Assembly: GCA_947488615.1 (NCBI GenBank)
Contig: CANKZU010000002.1
Location: 343,180 to 407,179, forward strand
Length of the DNA: 64,000 nt
Source: an uncultured Aurantimonas sp.
GTDB taxonomy: Bacteria > Pseudomonadota > Alphaproteobacteria > Rhizobiales > Rhizobiaceae
Direction: 5' to 3'
Every line of letters begins with the position of its first letter. The stretch's first letter is position 1. The position numbers and the translations under genes were made by a program. Shown piece by piece: positions 44,171 through 50,963 of this stretch. The notes beneath the pieces are model-generated. The model did no database searches. It was not told where the DNA came from and was given only the letters and a program-made list of their open reading frames with translations.

Positions 44171-46075
44171 ATGAATGGAGAGCGGGAAAAGCTGACTACG
44201 GCCAAGCGTCAAGCCGTGGTGGTCATACACGGCATGGGCGAGCAACGCCCGATGGCGACGCTGCGCTCATTCGTCGAGGCCGTGTGGGAAACGGACCTGT
44301 CGCTCACGAAGGAAACACACGGGAAATGCGAGAGCGGCGAGGCAAAGGAAACGCCTCGCTGCAAGATTGGCGGCGAGTGGCGAAACCGCTTCTGGATCGT
44401 GCCGGATTCCCGCACCGGCTCGGCTGAACTTGCGCGCATTGCAACACCGGCGGCCGACAATGGGGTGCGTACCGACTTCTACGAATTCTATTGGGCCGAC
44501 ATTATGCAGGGAACCACGCTGCAACATCTGCGCGCCTGGATCTTCGGTCTGCTCTTGCGTTGGCCACATCACGTGCCGCGCGACGTGATGTCGGCATGGG
44601 TGTGGTTGTGGGTCGGTACGCTCGTGACACTTGCGTTCGCGGCCGAAGGGCTTTTTGGGATTTTCAGCCAGGGGCTCGCCAAGACGATGACTGAGGTGGC
44701 GGGATCACCACCTGAGCCGGTTTTCTGGAAGAGGGCGACTGGCGTCGTCGCCGGCGCGGTGGTGGCCGGTGGTCTGGCATATGTACTGGCGGATCGGCTA
44801 TCTCGTGAGAAACGTCGGACCACGAGCTCCGAAGTCTTCATGGCGCTGAGCGCCTGGCTTCTCTTTTTGGGCATCGGGTTTCTGCTGCCGTGGCAGACCA
44901 TTCTGACCGTGAGCGTCGCCATGCTCGTCCTGTCGACGGGAGTCGGGGTCCTCGTTCATCAACTCGTGGTCCCCTATCTCGGCGACGTTGCCCGCTACGT
45001 GCGGTCCGAGCCCGCCACGGTCGAAAAGCGGCGGGACATCCGCGAGCGCGGGCTCGCCTTGCTGCGGGCGCTGCACCGCGAGGCACCGCCGGCGGTTCCG
45101 AAGGAGGGGGAGGGGGCGGATGCGGCGGATGGAGATCACTCTCCGGTCCCCGAGAGATACGACCGGATCGTGGTCGTCGGCCACAGTCTTGGGTCGATTA
45201 TCGCCTACGACCTGCTGCGGCTGTTCTGGCTGGAGGCCGGCCCGAGCCGCGATCGTCCTGGGGGATGGCAAGTCGATATTGCCTTTGACAACCTCGTCGC
45301 CTTTCTCGAAACCAAGCCGGATCTGCGCGCCGAGGCGAAACTCGACGAATACCGTGATCTCCAGCGGGCGGTATCGCGTGCCATGGCCGCCAAACGCCCG
45401 AGCGGACCAAACGGCGCTCGGCTGGACCCCGATGACGCTCCGCTCGTGTGGCGGATCAGCGACTTCATCACGCTCGGCAGCCCGCTGACCCATTCGGAAT
45501 TTCTGCTGGCGCGCAACGTGGACCACCTTGAAGAACTGGTGGAGCAACGGCAGATCGCCACCTCGCCGCCGCTTCCCAATGACAGTTCGACATGCGATTT
45601 CCGCTATCGACCGGACGACCACCGTCTGCACGTGTTCGGGGCGAGGAAAGAGCGGCCTCTGAGCGTTCCCCATCACGCCGCCATGTTCGCAGCGACGCGC
45701 TGGACGAACATTTACGACCGGCATTCCAAGGTTCTACTGGGTGATATCGTGTCAGGGCCGGTTCAAAAAGCGCCGGCCCCCGCCGATTTGCCTGAGAGGG
45801 AGGCGGCGGAGGGGCCCGGCATGGGGCTCGGCATTCGGGACCGCCACGTGCGAATTCGTTGGCCCAAGCCCTTGATCCCAGGGCTTGAACGGCTTTTCAC
45901 GCATACGCTCTATTGGGCTTGCGATGCGGAAGGAAGACTTGTTTCCGACGGCACGACGACACCCTCTTACTCTTCCGGCTCGCACCCGAAGGATCATTTG
46001 GTGGTCCTGCGGCAGGCAATGGCTCTGGACGAGCAGCCGCCTGCGGAGCCGACGGCTGCCCCGGCCACGACGTGA
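44171..46075 (+). CDS. Membrane-embedded lipase-like alpha/beta hydrolase, unknown substrate
   Basis: 634 residues. It opens with AVVVIHGMGEQRPMATLRSF (oxyanion-type HGMG at 20-23), then a block of about four hydrophobic helices (about 143-165, 190-208, 222-240, 244-266), and only after that the nucleophile elbow GHSLGSIIAYD with Ser339. TLGSPLTHSEFLLA (about 437-450) is also lipase-like, and DNLVAFLETKPDLRAEAK lies between. Splitting of the oxyanion loop and elbow by a membrane insert is unusual for an alpha/beta hydrolase. The ribosome site is GAGGGCG. The gene is monocistronic. I do not recognise a characterised family. Confidence 0.65.
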   Translation: MNGEREKLTTAKRQAVVVIHGMGEQRPMATLRSFVEAVWETDLSLTKETHGKCESGEAKETPRCKIGGEWRNRFWIVPDSRTGSAELARIATPAADNGVRTDFYEFYWADIMQGTTLQHLRAWIFGLLLRWPHHVPRDVMSAWVWLWVGTLVTLAFAAEGLFGIFSQGLAKTMTEVAGSPPEPVFWKRATGVVAGAVVAGGLAYVLADRLSREKRRTTSSEVFMALSAWLLFLGIGFLLPWQTILTVSVAMLVLSTGVGVLVHQLVVPYLGDVARYVRSEPATVEKRRDIRERGLALLRALHREAPPAVPKEGEGADAADGDHSPVPERYDRIVVVGHSLGSIIAYDLLRLFWLEAGPSRDRPGGWQVDIAFDNLVAFLETKPDLRAEAKLDEYRDLQRAVSRAMAAKRPSGPNGARLDPDDAPLVWRISDFITLGSPLTHSEFLLARNVDHLEELVEQRQIATSPPLPNDSSTCDFRYRPDDHRLHVFGARKERPLSVPHHAAMFAATRWTNIYDRHSKVLLGDIVSGPVQKAPAPADLPEREAAEGPGMGLGIRDRHVRIRWPKPLIPGLERLFTHTLYWACDAEGRLVSDGTTTPSYSSGSHPKDHLVVLRQAMALDEQPPAEPTAAPATT

Positions 46076-46181
46076 TCGCGGCGCGCCGCTTTGTTGAGCG
46101 GCGACCTCTCGGGCCGGGGGTCCAAGGGGGTGCGCGCGATGCTGCTAATGTCTGGCGGGGTGTTCCCGATTTCAATCCCGC

Positions 46182-47096
46182 TCAGGCGCCGCCTCTGGTG
46201 CGCGCCATGCCGTCCTTGGCCGGACGGTATTTCGGATCGAGCTGCGCGGCGCGGGCATAGGATTTGAAGGCCCGTCCGCGATCGCCTTTGCGTTCGTAGA
46301 CCAGCGCCTGGTTGGTCCAATACTCGGCTTTGGACTCGTCAAGCTTCAGCGCCGCGTTGAAATCGGTGAAGGCGTTTTCCTCGTCGCCGAGCGCCAGATA
46401 GGAGACGCCGCGCCCGGAATAAGGCTCGGGCGCTGTCGCCTGCAACGAAATCGCCGTCGAAAAATCCTCGATCGCCTGTTTGTGCTGGCCATCGATCTGA
46501 TAGAGCAGGCCGCGGTTATGATAGGCGCGCGGGTCGGTGGTGTTCAGGTCGATCGCTCGCTGGAAATCGATGAGCGCCTCGCGATTGCGGCCGGCCACGC
46601 GATAGACATTGCCGCGTCCGATATAGGCCGAGTCGTAATTCGGATTGATCTGAAGGGCCGCGCTGTAATCTTGGACAGCCTTCAACGGCTGGTTGGTCTG
46701 GCGGTAGACGAGCGCTCGGTTGGCGTAGGCCTGATAGAAATTCGGGTCGAGCTGGAGGGCGGTCGTGAAGTCCTGGATCGCCGCGTCGTATTTGCCGGCG
46801 CGGCCATAGGCCGTGCCCCGCACGTTGAGAGCTTCCGGATCGCGGGGATTGGCGCCGACGGTCTGGGTCAGCGAGGCGATGTTCTGATCAAGCCCCTGAT
46901 TTTGATCGAGGGCGATCGCCGTGACGGCCGGTCCGTCCGATGTCGACTGGCACGCGGCGAGAACCGTCATCAGGCCGAGCACTGCAACGGTGCGCAAAGT
47001 CGTTTGCGCGACTCGCCGCCCCGGTTCGATGGCCGTGAGGAGTGGAATCGGACCGCGTGCGAACGCACGGGTGACAAGGCTCAGAGGCTGCAGCAT
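46182..47096 (-). CDS. TPR-repeat lipoprotein (NlpI-like)
   Basis: 304 residues. A long basic N-region leads to a hydrophobic helix ending in the lipobox LAAC, giving a lipidated Cys49. From about 90 to 295 there are roughly six tetratricopeptide units with the 'NRGLLYQIDGQHKQAIEDFS' rhythm. It would sit on the periplasmic side of an envelope membrane as a docking scaffold. This family is conserved in Hyphomicrobiales. Monocistronic, convergent with the lipase-like gene. Confidence 0.85.
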   Translation of the reverse strand: MLQPLSLVTRAFARGPIPLLTAIEPGRRVAQTTLRTVAVLGLMTVLAACQSTSDGPAVTAIALDQNQGLDQNIASLTQTVGANPRDPEALNVRGTAYGRAGKYDAAIQDFTTALQLDPNFYQAYANRALVYRQTNQPLKAVQDYSAALQINPNYDSAYIGRGNVYRVAGRNREALIDFQRAIDLNTTDPRAYHNRGLLYQIDGQHKQAIEDFSTAISLQATAPEPYSGRGVSYLALGDEENAFTDFNAALKLDESKAEYWTNQALVYERKGDRGRAFKSYARAAQLDPKYRPAKDGMARTRGGA

Positions 47097-47281
47097 CGAT
47101 GAATTGTTCCCTCGAGAGACGAATCAGGCGGGGCCGTCGTCCATGTGACTAGCGCGGACCGCATGGCCCTGATCGATCTTATGGACTCTTGCGGACTCAT
47201 ACGCAAAGAGGCGGCAGGTTCGCGCCCCGACCGCCTCCGTTACAACCTCAAATCGCCGAAAGAATGGCGGCTCGTCCCGCC

Positions 47282-47506
47282 CTAGTGGCTGCGGCAGCCG
47301 CTCATCAGACCTTCGCGCTGGGCCTGCTTGCGCGCCAGCTTGCGGGCGCGGCGAACCGCCTCAGCCTTTTCCCGGGCACGCTTCTCCGAGGGTTTCTCGA
47401 AGAAATTGCGCATTTTCATTTCGCGAAAGATTCCCTCGCGCTGCATTTTCTTCTTGAGGGCGCGGAGGGCTTGGTCGACGTTGTTGTCGCGGACAGATAC
47501 CTGCAC
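47282..47506 (-). CDS. rpsU: 30S ribosomal protein S21
   Basis: 74 residues from a GTG start: [20 protein letters not shown], then [20 protein letters not shown] and a basic C-terminal helix. GTG 47506 gives the exact family N-terminus; the frame runs further upstream but without homology. It binds the 3' end of 16S rRNA on the small subunit and helps initiation. Only a weak GGAA precedes the start. It is monocistronic, divergent from the membrane-protein gene at 47811. Confidence 0.92.
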   Translation of the reverse strand: MQVSVRDNNVDQALRALKKKMQREGIFREMKMRNFFEKPSEKRAREKAEAVRRARKLARKQAQREGLMSGCRSH

Positions 47507-47810
47507 TGGATGTTCCGTTTCTGGCGTGTGGCCGAACGCGGCCTGAACGAGCGATGAAGCGTTTGCGAAGACCAAATTCCTCGAAATCCGGCAGCCCCTT
47601 AGCAGGTCGGCAGGCCTTTGTCGAGGGGCAGGGGAATGGTCTGAAGATACGGCGCTCGTCGCGGTCGTGACCGTCGATGCGGTCGGGTAAGGGCGGGAAC
47701 CTTGCCGCCGCCGCGCGGTTTCCCACGCATTCGATGATAGGATGTCGCCCAACGGCAGCCCGGTAGCGGGTGGCGGTCGCGCGAGACACTGGCAGGAGGC
47801 TGTTACACAG
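47507..47810. other. Divergent region between rpsU and the membrane-protein gene
   Basis: About 300 bases with no supported gene. It contains an EcfG-type promoter match (47696-47720) reading to the right, and the CAGGAGG ribosome site before 47811. The rpsU promoter must also lie here; a weak TCGACA-N17-TAAGGG pair on the minus strand near 47600-47625 is possible. Confidence 0.5.
47696..47720 (+). promoter_or_regulatory. EcfG-type promoter match
   Basis: GGAAC at 47696-47700, 16 bases, then GGTT at 47717-47720. This fits the looser GGAAC-N16-xGTT form. It points to the integral membrane protein gene that begins at 47811. Confidence 0.45.
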
Positions 47811-48716
47811 ATGAACGAGATCAGACGGGAGCGAGCGGCGGTCGTCGCAACGGACGGCCTCCGGCGGATATCCTGGGGTGCGATCATCGCCGGTGCGCTA
47901 TTGGCCCTCGCCATCCAGTTCATGCTGGGATTGCTCGGGCTCGGCATCGGCCTCGCGACCATCGATCCGAACGGGGCGGAGAGCTTCGACCCCAACACTT
48001 TCGCTTCCGTCGGCGGCCTGTGGACAATCGCCGTCGTGCTGATCGGCCTCTTCGTCGGTGCCTATGCCGCCGGCCGACTTGCCGGCAGCTCGTCCAAAAC
48101 CGATGCGATCCTCCATGGCGTTGTCACTTGGGCGACGTCGACGCTTCTGGTCGTCTTCTTGTTGACCAGCGGCGCCTCGGCCGTGCTCGGTACCGCTTTC
48201 GGTGCGATCGGTGGCTCGATTCAGGGCTTGGCGCAGGCGTCGTCCGCAGTGTCTCCCGATACCATGTCCGACGGATCGCTCAACCGCGCGGCGGAGGCCG
48301 CGTTGCGCCCGCGTGCCGGCGCTGTGTCGCCAGCCACGATCGAGCCAGCCGGAGAGGGCGAGGGGCTGCCGGCCGCGGCCGAGCCTGCGCCGGCGCGAGA
48401 TGCGGCGACAATGGTTGCAACGGTTGTCGCCGGCCTTGGCGAGCAAGCGACGCCCGATCAGCGCGAGGCCGCGAGCCGGGCCATCGCGCGACAGGCGGGA
48501 GTCCCGCAGGCGGAGGCGGAGCAGCGGCTGCAGCAGCTCCAGCAGACCTATGACAGCGCCAAGCGGGAGGCCCGCCTAGCCGCCGATGCCGCCGCCCGCG
48601 CCGTTTCGGCTGCCTCCTTCGCGGCGTTCGTCGCCTTGGCGCTCGGCATGATCGTTGGCGCGTTCGGCGGCCTCCTCGGTCGCCCGAGAGGATCGCATAT
48701 CGCCAGCCGGGTCTGA
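47811..48716 (+). CDS. Integral membrane protein (PhnA-like/YrzE-type family of Hyphomicrobiales)
   Basis: 301 residues. [20 protein letters not shown] and [13 protein letters not shown] open the protein, then further helices at about 68-90 ([17 protein letters not shown]) and 107-130 ([20 protein letters not shown]), a Q/A-rich soluble stretch with a helical '[20 protein letters not shown]' coil (about 235-265), and a last helix near the C-terminus ([18 protein letters not shown]). CAGGAGG precedes the ATG. Possible EcfG promoter upstream. The function is unknown; annotation as 'PhnA-like' in relatives is by name only. Confidence 0.75.
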   Translation: MNEIRRERAAVVATDGLRRISWGAIIAGALLALAIQFMLGLLGLGIGLATIDPNGAESFDPNTFASVGGLWTIAVVLIGLFVGAYAAGRLAGSSSKTDAILHGVVTWATSTLLVVFLLTSGASAVLGTAFGAIGGSIQGLAQASSAVSPDTMSDGSLNRAAEAALRPRAGAVSPATIEPAGEGEGLPAAAEPAPARDAATMVATVVAGLGEQATPDQREAASRAIARQAGVPQAEAEQRLQQLQQTYDSAKREARLAADAAARAVSAASFAAFVALALGMIVGAFGGLLGRPRGSHIASRV

Positions 48717-48740
48717 TCTGGGAGAGACAGTAGGAACGAT

Positions 48741-48772
48741 CGAAGCAGGCGCGGAGCGCCGTGCCTGCTTCG
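48741..48772. terminator. Strong hairpin after the membrane-protein gene
   Basis: CGAAGCAGGC (48741-48750) pairs with GCCTGCTTCG (48763-48772), loop of 12 bases, with no T run. It probably stabilises or ends the upstream transcript. Confidence 0.5.
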
Positions 48773-48955
48773 ACCGTGCGTCACCGGCTGTCGCGATTCG
48801 AGCATGGTGACGCCCCATCCTCGATAAACATCGATGGCGACGCGATGACCGCTGAAGGTCCAGGGTCGGGGCAGGTTGCCGGAGGCGGCGGCGGGGCGCT
48901 ACACCAGAGCGGGCCGTCATCGGACGACATCAGGTTTTAGGACGCGAGGCGAAAG

Positions 48956-50209
48956 ATGCGGAAATTTTCGGCCTTTGCCATTGCGCGCGAGGCGATGCGC
49001 GGCCATTCCGGCTGGGGTGAACAGTGGGCATCGCCCGAGCCGCGCCGCCATTATGACGTGGTTATCGTCGGGGCCGGCGGGCATGGCTTGGCCACGGCGT
49101 ATTACCTCGCCAAGGAGCACGGCATCACCGATATCGCGGTGATCGAAAAGGGCTGGCTCGGCGGCGGCAATACCGGCCGCAACACCACGATCATCCGCTC
49201 CAATTATCTCTACGACGAGTCGGCCGCCATGTACGACCATGCGGTCAAGCTGTGGGAAGGGCTGAGCCAAGACCTCAATTACAACGTCATGTTTTCCCCG
49301 CGCGGCGTGCTGATGCTGTCGCATAACGTCCACGACGTGCAGGTCGCCAAGCGTCATATTCATTCCAACCGCCTCAACGGCGTCGACAACGAATGGCTGA
49401 CGCCGGAAGAGTGCAAGGCGTATTGTCCGCCACTGAATATCTCGAAGGACACCCGCTATCCCGTTGTCGGCGGCGCACTGCAGCGGCGCGGCGGCACCGC
49501 CCGCCACGATGCGGTCGCCTGGGGCTATGCCCGCGCGGCATCGGCGAGAGGCGTCCACGTCATCCAGAACACCGCCGTCACCGGCATTCGGCGCGGCGCC
49601 GATGGGTCGGTGGCGGGAGTCGAGACCACGCGCGGCTTCATCGGCGCGAAGAAGATCGGCGTCGTCGCGGCCGGCAACACCTCGGTGGTCATGGACATGG
49701 CCGGCGTCCGGATGCCGATCGAGAGCTTTCCGCTGCAGGCGCTGGTATCGGAACCGGTCAAGCCGTGCTTTCCCTGCGTCGTCATGTCGAACACCGTCCA
49801 CGCCTATGTCTCCCAGTCGGACAAGGGCGAACTGGTCATCGGCGCCGGCACCGACCAATATCCGTCCTATTCGCAGACCGGCAGCCTGCACATCCTCAAC
49901 CACACGGTCGACGCGATCTCGGAGATGTTTCCGATGTTCCGCCGCATGCGCATGCTGCGTTCCTGGGGCGGCATCGTCGACGTGACGCCCGACCGCTCGC
50001 CGATCCTGTCGAAAACGCCGGTAAAAGGGCTCTACGTCAATTGCGGGTGGGGCACCGGCGGCTTCAAGTCGACGCCGGGTTCCGGCAACGTCTTCGCCCA
50101 CACCATCGCCCGCGACGAGCCGCACAGGATCAACGCCGCCTTCGGCCTCGATCGCTTCGAGACCGGCCGTTTCATCGACGAGGCGGCGGCCGCCGCCGTC
50201 GCGCATTGA
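48956..50209 (+). CDS. soxB: Sarcosine oxidase subunit beta
   Basis: 417 residues, the normal length. The FAD-binding dinucleotide fold is DVVIVGAGGHGLATAYYL (GAGGHG at 39-44), with GGGNTGRNTTIIRSNYLYD and the C-terminal CGWGTGGFKSTPGSG, all typical of heterotetrameric SoxB. It oxidises sarcosine (N-methylglycine) to glycine, delivering the methyl group to the alpha subunit. A GAGGCGAAAG site precedes the ATG. It is followed by a cupin gene instead of soxD directly. Confidence 0.95.
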   Translation: MRKFSAFAIAREAMRGHSGWGEQWASPEPRRHYDVVIVGAGGHGLATAYYLAKEHGITDIAVIEKGWLGGGNTGRNTTIIRSNYLYDESAAMYDHAVKLWEGLSQDLNYNVMFSPRGVLMLSHNVHDVQVAKRHIHSNRLNGVDNEWLTPEECKAYCPPLNISKDTRYPVVGGALQRRGGTARHDAVAWGYARAASARGVHVIQNTAVTGIRRGADGSVAGVETTRGFIGAKKIGVVAAGNTSVVMDMAGVRMPIESFPLQALVSEPVKPCFPCVVMSNTVHAYVSQSDKGELVIGAGTDQYPSYSQTGSLHILNHTVDAISEMFPMFRRMRMLRSWGGIVDVTPDRSPILSKTPVKGLYVNCGWGTGGFKSTPGSGNVFAHTIARDEPHRINAAFGLDRFETGRFIDEAAAAAVAH

Positions 50210-50220
50210 AGGGTGGTGTG

Positions 50221-50577
50221 ATGGCCCAAGAAACAGTCGACTTGGCAGGCAAGCTGGCCCAGTTCAGCGCGTACTGGTCGCCGAAGATCGTCGCCGCCTA
50301 CAACGGCAACGACGTGCTCGTAGTGAAAGTGAAGGGCGAGTTCGTCTGGCATTCCCATCCCGACACGGACGATTTCTTTCTCATCCTGAAGGGCCGTCTC
50401 ACTATCCGAATGCGCGATGGGGACGTCGTGCTCGGTCCTGGTGAACTCTACGTCGTGCCGAAGGGCGTCGAGCATTGCCCGATGGCCGAAGAAGAGACCC
50501 ACCTGCTCCTGATCGAGCCGGCGGGCACGCCCAATACCGGTGATCCGACAACCGCCGCCGTGAAGGCGGAGATCTAG
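50221..50577 (+). CDS. Cupin-domain protein inserted in the sarcosine oxidase operon
   Basis: 118 residues, one cupin domain. The first motif is GEFVWHSHPDTDDFFLILKG with His, His and an Asp in place of the usual Glu; the second is GPGELYVVPKGVEHCPM. A metal site is thus likely but altered. It is 11 bases after soxB and 8 bases before soxD on the same strand, so it is part of the operon. Typical sox operons do not have a gene here. It could be a sugar/metabolite-sensing or small-enzyme accessory for sarcosine or C1 metabolism; this is inference. Confidence 0.82.
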   Translation: MAQETVDLAGKLAQFSAYWSPKIVAAYNGNDVLVVKVKGEFVWHSHPDTDDFFLILKGRLTIRMRDGDVVLGPGELYVVPKGVEHCPMAEEETHLLLIEPAGTPNTGDPTTAAVKAEI

Positions 50578-50585
50578 GCCTTCTC

Positions 50586-50963
50586 ATGCTTTTGATCCAC
50601 TGCCCCTATTGCGAGGAAGACCGGCCGGAACTCGAGTTCCGCCACGCGGGCGAGGCGCATATCGCGCGACCGGCCGCCGATGGGGAGCCGGGGCGCGCCG
50701 TCGCCGAGGCGCTCTATTTGCGCACCAACAACCGCGGCGTGGTGTTCGAACGCTGGCGCCACATCCATGGCTGCGGACGCTTCTTCAATGCCGCGCGCCA
50801 TTCGGTCTCGGACAAATTCCTTGCTGTATACGAAACAGGTGCGCCGAAACCCGATCTTGGCCATGAAGTCGACCTGTCGCCCGACCCGCTCGGCGCGGGG
50901 GCGAAACCGGCAACAGCGGGTCTCGATCCGGCTCCGTCGAACGCCGGGGAGGGCGGACGATGA
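50586..50963 (+). CDS. soxD: Sarcosine oxidase subunit delta
   Basis: 125 residues. The zinc-binding start is LIHCPYCEEDRPELEFRHAG, followed by TNNRGVVFERWRHIHGCGRF with the remaining ligand region, and FNAARHSVSDKFLAVYETG. It is longer than most SoxD (about 90-100) by a C-terminal, Pro/Gly-rich tail of about 25 residues. It overlaps soxA by four bases (ATGA). Confidence 0.93.
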   Translation: MLLIHCPYCEEDRPELEFRHAGEAHIARPAADGEPGRAVAEALYLRTNNRGVVFERWRHIHGCGRFFNAARHSVSDKFLAVYETGAPKPDLGHEVDLSPDPLGAGAKPATAGLDPAPSNAGEGGR

